Of a stretch of DNA of 22,415 nucleotides, positions 9,028-19,994 are shown piece by piece. Below the pieces are notes generated by a model, which had not been told where the DNA came from, did not search any database, and saw nothing but the letters and a program-made list of their open reading frames with translations. Numbering within the stretch: the stretch's first letter is position 1; every line of letters begins with the position of its first letter. A program made the translations under genes and the position numbers. Source of the stretch: Thermomucor indicae-seudaticae (taxonomy: Eukaryota; Mucoromycota; Mucoromycetes; Mucorales; Lichtheimiaceae); assembly GCA_000787465.1 (NCBI GenBank), contig JSYX01000583.1:1-22415 (forward strand). Direction: 5' to 3'.

Positions 9028-10292
9028 ATGCGTTTGTCTGTGCCTTTGTTCGCATTTGCATGGGTCGTCGGAGCCTGGGCGGGCGATCTGCGTACCCAAA
9101 AAGGCATCAGCCTCACCGCAACCACGTGCGACTGTGGTTATGCGCAAGAGGACAGCCCAGCCGTTTGGACAGACATGTGGCACGTCGACTTCCGCAGCCA
9201 GCCACACTATAAACTCCGTGACATCTTTATCGCGACCTACAATATCACGGCCAAGTATGAAGATACGTTGGATCGCGTCTTTGTTCGGCAGAACGTGAAA
9301 TCGGCGCCCGGTGAGGATGGTCTTCGAGTGGCCGTGACGTACCATAACCAAACTTTGCGATGCGGAGGTTTCGGTACAAAAAGGTCCGTGCGTCTTCTCT
9401 TTTTTTTTCAAACACAGACAATTGTTTTAAAAGTTTTCCCGCTGTACCAGAAAGGACTTCTTGTATGGTTCGTTCCGAAGCTTTATGCGCACGACTTCTG
9501 TCAATGGCACGGTTGCGGCCATGTACATTTACAACTTGAACGAGGAAATCGATATCGAAATTCTCAGTGCAGTCACCCCGCCTCAGTCTTATTTTGCAAT
9601 CCATCCTGGGTTGCTCGAAAATGGCCGTGCGTCCTCCTTGACGCATGACAATCATTGGCTTGGATTCGATCCTTCTCAGGTATTTTTTTCTTTTTCTTAA
9701 AAAAAAATAAGGGTAGAGAGAGAAACGTAACTGAAAGTTTTTTTATGATACCAAAAAAAACAGGACTATCATGAGTATCGGTTCGATTGGCTTCCAGGCG
9801 AGGCCGTGTTCTACATCGACGGTGTACCAGTCAAGCGAATGACGACCAACATTCCATCGCACCCCGCTCGTTTGATGTTTAACCACTGGTCTGATGGAAA
9901 CCGGAACTTTAGCCGCGGTCCACCCGAGCAAGATGCTTATTTCGACATCCTGAATGTCACCGTGTTTTTCAACTACAGTCTCGCTGACCACGATAACACA
10001 TTCTTGGATCGAACCGCGCAACCCGCTTGTTTTAGAAGCAAAACGCCATGCAACATCCAAAGTGAGTTAGCTAAGCTATCCTTGACAAAAGTCGGCCAAA
10101 TCTAAAAACGGCAAATGTTTTTTTCCAGGTGTTTTGGGCCAGATTCATGAACGAGAACAGGCAATATTGAGCGCGACGCCATCGCCACTGTTGCTTCCAA
10201 CTTTTAGAATGGGTTCAGACGCCACCAACTGCAAGCCCTATTTATTATTCTCAGTTTTATTCATCCTTTTCATTCAATTGACCACGCTCTAA
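9028..10292 (+). CDS. GPI-anchored family 16 glycoside hydrolase/transglycosylase
   Basis: Exons 9028-9383, 9451-9679, 9764-10061 and 10129-10292 give 348 residues. Residues 1-18 form a signal peptide (cleavage near GAWAG). The catalytic jelly-roll contains KDFLYGSFRS and the GH16 motif EIDIE, with E151 as nucleophile, D153 as helper and E155 as acid/base. DYHEYRFDWLPG and HWSDGNRNFSRGPP follow. Several N-glycosylation sequons are present (NIT, NQT, NGT, NVT, NFS, NYS). The C-terminus is a hydrophobic run (YLLFSVLFILFIQL) preceded by small polar residues, as in GPI-anchored proteins. GH16 enzymes of this type cut or transfer beta-glucan or chitin-glucan in the cell wall, as yeast Crh1 does. 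Its exact acceptor and donor sugars cannot be read here. All motifs are intact. It converges on the PB1 gene with 59 bp between the stop codons. Confidence 0.92.
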
Positions 10293-10351
10293 TTTGGAGC
10301 AATATCACGAAAGCATAGTACAGTGCTAGTTACATTCATCTTTTATTGTTA

Positions 10352-11398
10352 TTAATGCTTCTCATTCAATTGAATACGCTCGAACTCTGAAGCGATATCT
10401 CCGTCGACGTTTCTGCCTTTTCCTTTTCCTTTTCCTTTGCCCTTGCCCTTAGAGCGATGGCTGCTTGATGAGGATGATGATGATGAGCTGCTACTGCTGC
10501 TGCTGCTGGAAGAAGTATATCCGTCTTCTTTAAATCCACGTCGCCTGGCTGCTCTGCGTTCTCGCTTGTGCTCGCGTGACAAGTGGCGCAGTTCGCGCTT
10601 GATTGACCGGCTTTGCTCTCTGAGTAGACGCTTTTCTTGTCTGAGACGGTGTCGTTGTTCTTTGAAATGACCAAAAGGACCTGGCGGCATTGGTGATGGG
10701 TAGTTCATCCATGCATTGAAGGACTTTTGCATTCGTGACCAGAGCGGTGGCCCGTGTGAAGGTCCAGGTACTGGCGGAGGTCCACGTGGAGGTCCAGGTG
10801 GAGGCGCATGTCCGTGCGGTCCTGGAGGCGATGGAGGTCCGTGCGGCGGAGGTCCATGCGGACCAGGTGGAGGAGGAGGAGGAGGATAGAGACTCGGTTC
10901 ACCTGCACGGTAGGGTGGAGGTTGTTGTTCGCTTTCTTGCTTGAGCCACTGTTCGATCGCGTCCAAATCTTGTGCCTGATGTTGAGCACTGACGAGGGAT
11001 GAAACCACCTCGCTCATGGTTCGCATCGTTCTCGGGTCCCGTCGAATCACGTCTTGATACCGGTCCATGATTTGACCCAACCGCATAAACTGGTCGGTGT
11101 AGTAACCCTTCCTCATCGTGTCTTCTTCGGCTTCCAACGCTTTTTTGTCACCATAAAGTCGAATCACTGCATCACCACGTAGCAAGAGTGCATCAAGTTC
11201 ATTGCTATTTGAAACCGGAACAATGTCTTGCTCACTGTCACGGTAATAAAGCACGATGCTCTTGGATCCAAGCGAAGGGAAGCTGGCCCTCAAGATGTTA
11301 CAGAGTGTAAACCACGAGATATCGAATTTGGGTACCGTAAATCGTCGAGTCTCTCCGTTCAGAGTTACTTTAAAGTCGAATTTATTACTTGTTGTCAT
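10352..11398 (-). CDS. PB1-domain protein with proline-rich linker and Ser/KG-repeat tail
   Basis: A single uninterrupted minus-strand frame gives 348 residues. Residues 7-83 form a PB1 domain: KFDFKVTLNGETRRFTVPK, a helix, then SIVLYYRDSEQDIVPVSNSNEL, close to the acidic OPCA motif that mediates heterotypic PB1 pairing. A helical segment follows (about 95-150), then a Pro/Gly/His-rich linker (about 155-220). A basic Arg/Glu-rich helix comes next (about 240-285), then a run of about 18 Ser, six KG repeats and an acidic end. PB1 proteins such as Nbr1/p62, Bem1 and Cdc24 act as scaffolds; the rest of this protein matches no known one. It probably self-assembles or links a PB1 partner to RNA or membranes; this is inference. 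An AATAAA signal lies just after the stop. Its promoter has a strong TATA box and C-rich elements. Confidence 0.85.
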   Translation of the reverse strand: MTTSNKFDFKVTLNGETRRFTVPKFDISWFTLCNILRASFPSLGSKSIVLYYRDSEQDIVPVSNSNELDALLLRGDAVIRLYGDKKALEAEEDTMRKGYYTDQFMRLGQIMDRYQDVIRRDPRTMRTMSEVVSSLVSAQHQAQDLDAIEQWLKQESEQQPPPYRAGEPSLYPPPPPPPGPHGPPPHGPPSPPGPHGHAPPPGPPRGPPPVPGPSHGPPLWSRMQKSFNAWMNYPSPMPPGPFGHFKEQRHRLRQEKRLLREQSRSIKRELRHLSREHKRERRAARRRGFKEDGYTSSSSSSSSSSSSSSSSSSHRSKGKGKGKGKGKGRNVDGDIASEFERIQLNEKH

Positions 11399-12500
11399 GA
11401 GTCATAAAGACGAAAGAAAAGAAAAAAGTGTTGTCAGAAAGTGATGAGAGAAAACACGTTACCCCCCTTTATATATTGTGAACTCTTGGCAAAATCATGC
11501 GTGTTACAAAAAAAGAGGGCGATGCATTTTCTTGGCTATTGCTGCGGATTTACTGCTTTCGGCGATGTCAAAAGACGACCCCTTTCACCTTACACCCGGG
11601 CAATGCCAAGACACTTTCTCCGACAGTGCAATGTCAAATGATCTGCTCTCAGAAAGATATCAGCGGTAAAGAAATGGTTGTGCATGGTGCGCGGAGCTAG
11701 TTTGAGGCTTGAAGGGTTCACTCATCCGAAAGAGAGAATTCTTCCCATTTTGGACCCGGATTACACAAAGAGAATGTTTATCCAAAGTGATAGATCCATA
11801 GAGTGAAAAATGGGCCTCAGAAACTTCGTCGAACAATTGTTCTCGGAAAAAAAACACCACTCAAAAAAGGGGGCGGGATGTGTAAAAGTGTCTATTACAA
11901 GTGCAGTACCGAGGTATCAATCATAGCTCTCTCTTTGTTAACAGAAAAAGGGGCCAGTCAAAAGGAAAAAGTCATCGAACAGTGAATATGTCGAGATCAT
12001 CACCTTGCAGAATGTGGGGTATTCAAGATCGCTCAAAGTAGGGCGAATGGCTCATTAGCAGAATACTGGTGTCAAGAACCCATTCACCCACATCCAAGTA
12101 CTTTTCTACATAGCCTCGTATCTCCTTGTTTTGAATCTTGGATACAGCAGGCCTAATGGATTCACTCATTCAGCATTGACACACACACGACATTCACTAA
12201 AGACCCAGTTTATGAAAGAACTTGCTTTATTCCCGTGATTCGCTTAATGCCCGCCAAGACCGCAGAGACGAGGACAGCGTCTATCGTTAAATGAAAGAAT
12301 TTGCTCCACATGAAGTCCTTGAGCAAAGAGACAGCGATAGGTACTATGAGTGACGACAACTTGGCAGAATAAGAGTGAGAGAGAGAGAAAAAACCGGAGT
12401 TTGTTAGGATTTCAATCCTGTCTTTGTTCTATGAGATCAATTTCGTGTCTACCGAGTTAAAACGTTATTAGAGAGAGGGGATCTATTATGTCACTGTCTG
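11399..12500. promoter_or_regulatory. Long upstream region of the PB1 gene; 3' side of the ABC1 kinase gene
   Basis: No supported gene in 1.1 kb; the open frames are short and featureless. The left part is the PB1 promoter. Stress-response-like CCCCT/AGGGG pentamers occur at 11464-11468, 11579-11583, 11868-11872 and 11949-11953. The right part must hold the 3' untranslated region of the kinase gene, which ends at 12501. A GA-repeat lies around 12375-12390. Confidence 0.5.
11467..11475 (-). promoter_or_regulatory. TATA box of the PB1-domain gene
   Basis: TATATAAAG on the minus strand, 69 bp upstream of the PB1 start codon and followed directly by a G-run (C-run on plus). The pyrimidine-rich leader between it and the ATG supports a real core promoter. 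Confidence 0.65.
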
Positions 12501-14435
12501 TTATGATCGCCACGTCAGGGCTCTGTTTTTCCACGCTGAACTTTGTTGATATAACCAGAGCATTGCCGTAAGCGAGAAATAATTCCACCATGCCTGGGCC
12601 AACGTCTTGAACAACTCCCATCGGAATCCAAGCATAGCAATGCGGTCCATCAAATGCTTGCGGGCATCCAGCCACACTGCCTTGGCACAGTAGCGGCCCA
12701 TGATCACATAGGTCATGTGGTCACCGGTCGACGAAGTTCGAAGCACTTCATCAACGTGCCGCAACAGATCGTTGGTCTTTAGCAACAGCAGAACCACGCG
12801 CGGAAGACGCGCCAAGATATCAGAAATACCAGTAAGCCATTCCATCGCACCACTCGCCATCCGACCCAGCTCGGCCTGCGTCCTGACCGAAGCCAGGTCG
12901 GCCGCCTGCACCGTGCTCCATTCGCGGCCCGTCATGATACATGCAAATAATTGGTACGTGTCTGTGCCACCCACACGCTTGGCATACTTCCGAATCCCGT
13001 CTTCATCGCCGCGGATCAAGGACGTCCACAGGTGCGCGTAATCAATCCGGATCTGGTCAGGCAGGTCACGGTAAAGTCCATGATCAAGAAGCACAAGATC
13101 AAAGTTGAACTTTGAGCGCTTGGGATCCTTTGCCGGACGCACAATCACATTACCAGGATCTGTTTTTCAGTTTCTCGTTTTAGCATATCAAGGGCCTCAC
13201 TTTACAGCCAGAACGTTTAACCCAGATCCGAACTCACGAGGATCGCAATGGACAAAGCTAATACACCATCATCACATTATTAGTAATGATTTAAGCGTCA
13301 TTCTGATCAATAATACTTACCCATGCAAAAAGATCATTTTCGAAAAGATGCGAGTCAGTTCAGAAGACACCTGACTGGGATCAATGTTGTGTTCCTGCAT
13401 ATACTTTAAATTGTCGATCCGTGCACCTTCAATGACTAGACGTGATATGAGCGCCTCTCTCCTCTATCTACATATCACACACAGAGAGAGGATGACCTTA
13501 CATTCCATGCAAAGGATTCTTCGTTTGGCCCAAATGATCTCGGGCACCTTGAGCGCCGTATTCCGATCGTCGGCAAAATTCTGCTGCACGAGCCGCGCAT
13601 TCCGAGCTTCATGCACAAAATCGAGTTCACGCGGCAACGACTCTCGCATCTCTTCCGTCAGCCAGCCAAAGCCAAACTCGGGAAACACTTTTTTGATGAC
13701 GCTAAAGATGAAGGCGACCGTTTCCATATCGACCTTGCAGAACTCGTCCAGCGTCGGGTGCTGGAGCTTGACCGCGACCCAGCCATCACTCGCGCTCGCG
13801 GCAGCAGGCCAAGTCCCATCCGGTCTCCGTCTCAGTCGAGCCCGGTGCACCTGCGCAAGACTCGCGACGCCGAGCGGTGTCCAGTCGAACGTCTCAAAAA
13901 TCTCTTCCACCGGCTGTCCATAGTCGGTCAGGAACAGCTGCCGGACTTGGTCTGCGGGCGTAGGCTCGCACCGATCCTGCAGCACGGCCATCGTCGAGGT
14001 CCACTCGGGCGGCAGAATGTACACCATCGCTGACACATGTTGCCCGAGCTTAATGTAGATTCCTCCCAGCTTTTGCAAGCCTTGCAATACCCGTTCCGCA
14101 CACCGCAAATCGCACGCTCGCTTCGCCGCTTGGTACTCCTCGGCGCTGCCGTATTGCTTGGATAACATTAGCTTGTAGTCCAATGCAACCCGCGCTCCGA
14201 CCCAGCCCGCTGTGCCGCACCGCTGAAGTGCAATCGCCACATGTCGTGCGTCCTCGCTTTGGTAGTATGCTAGCGTACCACCACCCCCGATCAACGCTGC
14301 AGTACCGAGCAACCACTTGCGTCCTCGACCCATAGGTCGCCGACGAGTATTATTGACTACTGTTGTTGTTGTCGTCGTTGCAATGCCTCGTCGAAAACAC
14401 CACCGCCGCCATGCTATTGTCCTACTCAAAAGCAT
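12501..14435 (-). CDS. ADCK1: ABC1/ADCK1-type mitochondrial atypical kinase (Mcp2-like)
   Basis: Minus-strand exons 14435-13502, 13435-13321, 13257-13238 and 13159-12501 give 575 residues. The N-terminus is Arg/Thr-rich and basic, like a mitochondrial presequence. A hydrophobic segment follows (40-59, KWLLGTAALIGGGGTLAYYQ). The UbiB/ABC1 signature is complete: KLGQ (129-132), the Ala-rich loop GVASLAQVHRA (189-199), the VAVK lysine (about 223), ELDFVHEARNA, HCDPHPGN, and LLDHGLYR with the metal-binding Asp. In yeast, Mcp2 is an inner-membrane protein linked to lipid and coenzyme Q balance; human ADCK1 is its relative. The third exon has only 20 bases and encodes most of GFVHCDPH. The exon 1-2 junction restores the conserved CMEFIEGARID. 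The start codon is 50 bp after the VAC14 stop on the same strand. Confidence 0.92.
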
Positions 14436-14485
14436 TTCTTTACAAAAGGCATGTGGACCGAGGTCGGAACGTCAAAAATAGTTTA

Positions 14486-17400
14486 TTATTTTTTCAGAGT
14501 CTTCCTTGTTGCTGTTCGATTGGTATTACTACGACCATTACTAAGAAACGAAGACGGTGGCGCCCGGTCCCCTCCTACAAACGAACTAGATAACATCGTT
14601 GTTCCTCCTGATTGCTTCTTTCCTTCCGTAAACTCTTCCCGGCTGTATTGGAAAGAAGGATCGCTATTGTAACGTGAACGCCTGGTCCTAGATCCATGAG
14701 TCCGCGAGACATTCTGCATAGCTTATCACACGTATCATTAAAATCTCATCAAGTTCTGTCGCTATCTCTCTCTCTTTTCTACCTTGTTGACGCTGTCGTT
14801 CATGACGCGACTGAACCGTTTTGAAATGCTGCAATAGCTCTTGAAATTTGATGGTGCTCGTTTCCTCACTTGGACGCCCTCCTTGCTTGGCTCGCTGCTG
14901 TTGCTGTTTTGCAGTGGTATCACTAAATGAAAATCAAGGCGTGTGAGAAAGAGAAAAAAGAGTCAGCACAACCACAGTTTGATGGTATACCTTTTACTAG
15001 GCATTAAATGAAAGAACCCAAGCGATGACACACTACTCAGCCGGTTCCGTAGTGTGGAAAAGGCTGGAGACTGAGGTAACAGCATCAAAATGCCATAGAG
15101 ACATTTGAACAGATACGGGTATTTTTCAGGCTCCAGTAGCTGCAACCTTAAATCTAGCATATATACGGTACATGTTAGCCAAAGGGAAAAAATAAACTTC
15201 GCACACCCCCCATACTTGCAGGTAAATACAGGTGACTCTAGCAATTGAACCAGCTTATCCATTTGTATCAGCATATTGACCGTAATTTCAAGTTCGGCAC
15301 TATTTCCAAAAGACCCAAGGTTGAGTATCTATCCCACCACAAACAAACCCCGAGAGAAACTTTACAATATCTGCAACATGTTGGCCGCATGCTCATACGC
15401 CTGAGCCAAAAGACACAACGAGAACGTCGCCACCGCATTATGACACCAAGACCGATACAACGCAATAAACAGCCTCTGTCCATCCTTGTGATCCAAATTC
15501 CGTAGCCGTTTCCGCAGATTCGCCAACTCCAGCGAAGTAATCAAGATGATATTCAGGTTCTGAACCATAATGCTCGCAAACTCCAAGTCTTCGTCGTGCT
15601 CCAAAATATCCGCAATCGTGCAATAGATCCGCTCCGGATCAAGGCTCAGACACAGTTGCCGGATAATCAGGCTCCCACGTGTCTCCAGTAATCGTCGATC
15701 GGTGCTAAACAACGATAACAGGTTCATCATGAAGCTACGAAAGTATTCGTCGTCCGAATACAGCGAGATCTGGGCCAGTAATTGGAGGTCCCTCCGAACG
15801 ACCTATTTCCCTCTTAGTTATCCTAAAAAAACACACTGCCGAAATAGGATATACATGCCTCTTCTGAAGAATCCGAAAGCGTCTTGAGTAAGGCTGGAAA
15901 CGTCCCATCATCCGACGCAAGGATCTTGGTAGGCGCCTTTTTATGCAGCATCAATAACCACTCCAAACTAGCCACACGCGTCTCCTCATGCTCGTTCAAG
16001 AACTGTAGCCGCAAGTTGGATACCGTCGCTTGATAATCAAATGGGTCTTCGTTGTTACCAGCAGTGGCGGCTTGAGAGCGCGCAACGACGTCGGAATGGT
16101 AGACGCGACGCAAGGCCGGTGGCTGTAGCGGTTGCTGTTGCTGTTGTTGTTGTTGTTCTTCGTCGTTGGCGCCTCCTCCTCCTGCAGGATCACTGATACT
16201 AGACGATGGTTGGGGCGGTGTAGGTACGACGGCAGCCGTAGATGATGACGACTCGAGGACCAAACGTTGTAGGCTCTGGTTCGTTTCATTCGCGGTCTCA
16301 CGAATGACGGGCACTTGGTGTGCCAGACAGGGCAAGACAGCCAGGATGATTCTGGGCGTAAACTTGATGACGACGTCCTTGGCGATCTGGATAAACTCGT
16401 TGAGCCATTGAAGGGCGGTTCGCTGGAGTTCTTCTTCGGGCGACGAGAGGTGTTGGACCAATGTTTCGACGATACGCTCGTATTGGACAATGACGCCCTG
16501 ACCCGGCAAATAGGTTCCCTTGTTATCATCCTCTGGCTGCTGCATCCGTGCTGCTGCCGCCTCCTTAATCTCCTGCAAAAACTCACCGAGCAGGACCGTG
16601 GTCGCGTTCCTTACGTCTTCACTTGGGTCGCTCAGACAATTGAGCAAGCCATCCAGAAACTCTGGCAGAAACGAGACAAGCTCCAGATCAGGAATGGAAT
16701 CAAGCACGGCGATCCAAGATACCAGATACTGTCGCGAAAACGAGTTCCGTACATAGATTCGTTGACTGAGTACAGGGATAAAGCGTGGCAAAGAAAACGC
16801 GGTATTGCGCGGCAATGATTTTGGCACCACAAGTTGTTGCTGCTGCTGTTGTTGTTGATGTTCTCCTTCCTCGACCGGGTTTAACGGTTCCTGGTGTGGC
16901 GAGACGTACGTCGTCGAAAGCTCAGACACAATATCTTTGATTAACCGGTCCAGAAGGTCTGCCCCATTCTTGACTGTCGGCGCTGGATCGGCTGCCAGCT
17001 TGCACAGCGCGTCGAAAATGCTGTTGAAGAATCGCAAGACTTCCCCTTTGGCCACCTTGGCAATATTGTACATGCTCTCGCAAGCGTAATACCGAACCCG
17101 TGAGTCTTGATTACTGAAACATGATAGAATGGGTGGTACAATGATATCAAGGTATGGCGCGACAGACTAGATAGATATGACAAGCGTGTATAAGACCTCA
17201 AGTCCTGTCCTCTCCCAGTTAAAAAGCAATTACCGGGCCTAAAGCAATAGCCGTCGCCGCTAGTCCAATCAATCCCCCATTACGAGCATTCGAATTTTGC
17301 GAGTACACAAAGTCTTGAACAAGCGTCTCAATAATCTCCGTAATGTGCTCGGGTGTCGTTTCATTGTCCCGAACGAGTCTGCAAATCCTTGTAAGAAGAT

Positions 17401-17531
17401 CCTGCAAAAGCGGACTGCCTTGCCCATCTTTTCTTTTACTTTTCAATCTCGAGCGCTGCAGATTTTCGCTTATCGTAAATCTTGTCCGTCAGTCCGCGGA
17501 CAAGATGCGGCGAGAAGAGCTTCGTGTCCAT
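14486..17531 (-). CDS. VAC14: VAC14, scaffold of the PI(3,5)P2 kinase-phosphatase complex
   Basis: Eight minus-strand exons (17531-17440, 17387-17234, 17166-15859, 15802-15366, 15299-15220, 15153-14991, 14922-14783, 14721-14486) give 869 residues. The start [21 protein letters not shown] and the first exon end AALEIEK are typical. HEAT repeats follow, with the conserved [20 protein letters not shown]. The C-terminal half has [52 protein letters not shown] and [17 protein letters not shown], the region that holds Fig4 and Fab1/PIKfyve. Vac14 nucleates this complex on the vacuole or endosome and sets PI(3,5)P2 levels. Two polyglutamine runs of eight (186-193 and 420-427) and a Ser/Arg-rich tail are additions; human VAC14 has 782 residues. 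Introns 3 (15858-15803) and 5 (15219-15154) must start with GC to keep the conserved protein. Intron 5 is a multiple of three without stops. The last junction (14782-14722) is the least certain. An AATAAA sits at the stop. Confidence 0.92.
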
Positions 17532-17766
17532 TGCCACCACGAAAGTCAGACTCAGGGAAGGCGAAAATACTCACTCTTCAAGCCCTCAAACGTAAGAGAA
17601 AATTTGGACCCTTTCAAAATCATCAACGTCCTGCCCGACCATAAAGAAAGCATTGTTTTTAATGAGTCCTGAATTCACAGCAACAGTAAAGGAAATAAAC
17701 TAAATCAGCTCGGTTTTTATCACGAAGGGAAACAGCAGTTTACAAAGAAGAATGAGAAGCATATGT

Positions 17767-19215
17767 TCATGGTGCCATATACGAGTTCACATCCACATCG
17801 TCAGGAAGAGATTGAATGTTGATTTCGAACCGGCTCTGAACATCGTTCAAAACTTCCGTATCCTTCTCGTTGGAGACAAACGTGATACCCAAACCCTTGG
17901 TACCGAAACGGCCAGCACGGCCAACACGGTGCAGATAAGTGTCCGCACTGTCCGGCATATCATAGTTGATAACAATGTTGACACGTTCAATATCGATACC
18001 GCGACCAAAGATATCAGTTGCCACCATGATACGCTTCTCAAAGTCCTTGAATGACTTGTACCGCTTGATGCGTTCTTCTTGGCTCATTTGTGAGTGGATG
18101 CAGATGCTTGGGAAGTTGCAACTGATTAAGATGCGGTTGAGCTCGTTCGCGCGTGGTACAGAGCGTACAAAGATGCAGACTTGGTTGAATTCCAGACTGT
18201 CCAGCAAATCGTTCAGCTTGCGGTTCTTCTCCCGCTCATCAAGTTTGATGTAGAACTGCTGTAGACCGTGCAACGTCAGCTTGGCCTCATCGTCCACATA
18301 GATTTCAAGAGGGTTTTGCATGAACTTCTTGCAGATAGGTCGCATCTCCTTCGCAAGAGTAGCAGAGAACATCATGACTTGCTTGTGGTGAGGTGTAGAG
18401 CGGAAAATGTCTTGGACGTCTCGACGCATATCTGAGGTTTATTAGTCGGTGATGTGTCCTCTTGCTTTCTTCGTAATATGGCGTACCTAGCTGTTCCAGC
18501 ATCTTGTCGCATTCGTCCAAAACGAAGTGCTTGACATTGTTGAGCTTCAGATACTTGTCTCGAACAAGACCCCATACACGGCCTGGCGTGCCGACCAAGA
18601 TGTGTGGGCATTTCTTCTTGTCACGCAAGATTTCGATGTCTTTAGAAGTAGGTACACCGCCGTAAAATACTTCGGTGCGGATATCAGGGATGTACTTGCT
18701 AAACCGGTTGTATTCGTTTCGGATTTGGAATGCAAGTTCACGGGTGTGGCAAAGCACTACAACAGAGACCTCACCGTCGACAGGCTCAATCTGTTGCAGA
18801 GTGGCAAGCACAAAGACGGCAGTTTTACCCATACCAGACTTGGCCTGGCAAATGACATCCATACCCAGAATGGACTGAGGAATGCACTCTTGTTGCACTG
18901 TTGGAAAGCATTCGTAAGGCGCTCCACTTCTTCAATGGAATGAGACTATCTTCGTTTACCTTCCGAGGGATGTTCAAAACCGCAGTCGACAATACTCCGG
19001 AGGAGCTCAGGCTTCAGCAAGAAATCACGGAAACCGGTAGAGCTGATACCAACATAGGAGCCCTTCTTGTCTTTCTTGTCTTCACCTTCGTCGCCATTCG
19101 CGCCTTCGGCTTCTGTGTCCTTTGTAGCGGGGGCAGCCGCAGCCTCCTGTTGGATGGCTTGCTCGTCGTCTTCTTCATAGTCAACAAGAATATCAGCGTG
19201 GTCAGTGGAAGACAT
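17767..19215 (-). CDS. SUB2: SUB2/UAP56 DEAD-box RNA helicase
   Basis: Minus-strand exons 19215-18960, 18897-18487 and 18431-17767 give 443 residues, the usual length. After an acidic, Ala-rich N-terminus come the Q-motif region (GFEHPSEVQQECIP, 79-92), Walker A AKSGMGKT (104-111), PGRVWGL, DECD (213-216, the family-specific form of DEAD), SAT (245-247), then [15 protein letters not shown] and [13 protein letters not shown] of the second RecA domain. Sub2/UAP56 acts in spliceosome assembly and, in the TREX complex, loads Yra1/ALY for mRNA export. Both introns are GT-AG and restore EVQQECIP and the LDMRRDVQ junction. The start is the first [20 protein letters not shown], matching the family. 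The motif VI GR (usually AR in Sub2) is a minor difference. VAC14 follows 236 bp downstream; the D-amino-acid oxidase gene is divergent. Confidence 0.96.
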
Positions 19216-19994
19216 TTCGGGCAACTGGGAAGAAGATTCGCCAACGAGGGTTGTTTTAGTAAAAACTTCATCCGGAACCGACGGTCAAGCAAAAAGAAAC
19301 AAAAAGAAAATGCGATGCAAAGGTTCACGGGAAAATACTGTCGCCAGCTCCCACTGCTCTCCGGCCGGCATCATCGTTGGCGTGTGCACTGATCTTTCAA
19401 CCTCCGTAATGAATCGCTCTTGGTCAAAGGCAGGCCGGGAGTGGCTTTCTTTTTCTTTCAAAAAGAGCGTCAGATGGCGTAATTACGTTCGATTGATCGA
19501 AACGCAATTTTCGTTGTATATCCGTTTGCGTATTCACCCATCAGAACACCCGAGATTTCTACATCTGCCGAACGCTGGTGCTTCTCACGAGCCTGGTCAT
19601 ACAGATGTCTCGCAGATGTGCGCTGTGCAGTACGAATGGTCGTCAATTCGTAAGATGTCGACTGTCATTTTGGCGGAAGCGATGATGCACGACCAGGAAG
19701 ACAGATGGGCGCAAAAGCGAGGCAGAATCGCAGGTATTTTCCCAGACTTGCGTTGGCAAACGACAATTACCTTGGTTAACGTTTTAAATAGAGGAGGTTG
19801 TATATACAAGGAAGTAGAAATAAAGGGATGGATGGATGATGATAAGGAAGATGAAATCGGTGAAAGAAGAGTGAAAGGTTGACGACGACGAGGCAACGTA
19901 ATTAAGGTATGACGTAATGTCGGCGTTTGAATTGTCGGAAGTTACGGGAGAACCAGTAATTTTGGTCAAAGTGTTTACGCCTGGCTTTTCCCGA
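19216..19994. promoter_or_regulatory. Divergent promoter region between SUB2 and the D-amino-acid oxidase gene
   Basis: No well-supported gene. It holds 5' leaders and promoters for both genes. A plus-strand frame with an ATG at 19409 stays open to 19882 (about 157 codons) but shows no domain and has low-complexity DDDKEDE ends, so it is not called. At 19917 an ATG lies in frame with the oxidase and could add 26 residues. Confidence 0.5.

Noticed and set aside
8603..9298. A 231-codon plus-strand frame across the CCCH/GH16 gap
   Set aside because: It crosses the shared promoter and overlaps two well-supported genes in other frames; it is Phe/Leu-rich because of T-runs.
12409..12425. GGATTTCAATCC resembling a tRNA T-arm
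   Set aside because: It is a simple palindrome; no acceptor stem, D-arm or anticodon arm could be placed around it.
15803..15857. GT donor (GCAT/GTATAT) for VAC14 intron 3
   Set aside because: It gives a phase that does not match the acceptor and would break the conserved SEEVVRRDLQ region; the GC donor fits.
19409..19882. Plus-strand frame of about 157 codons between SUB2 and DAO
   Set aside because: It lies in the divergent promoter, has no domain or plausible intron structure, and contains low-complexity charged repeats.
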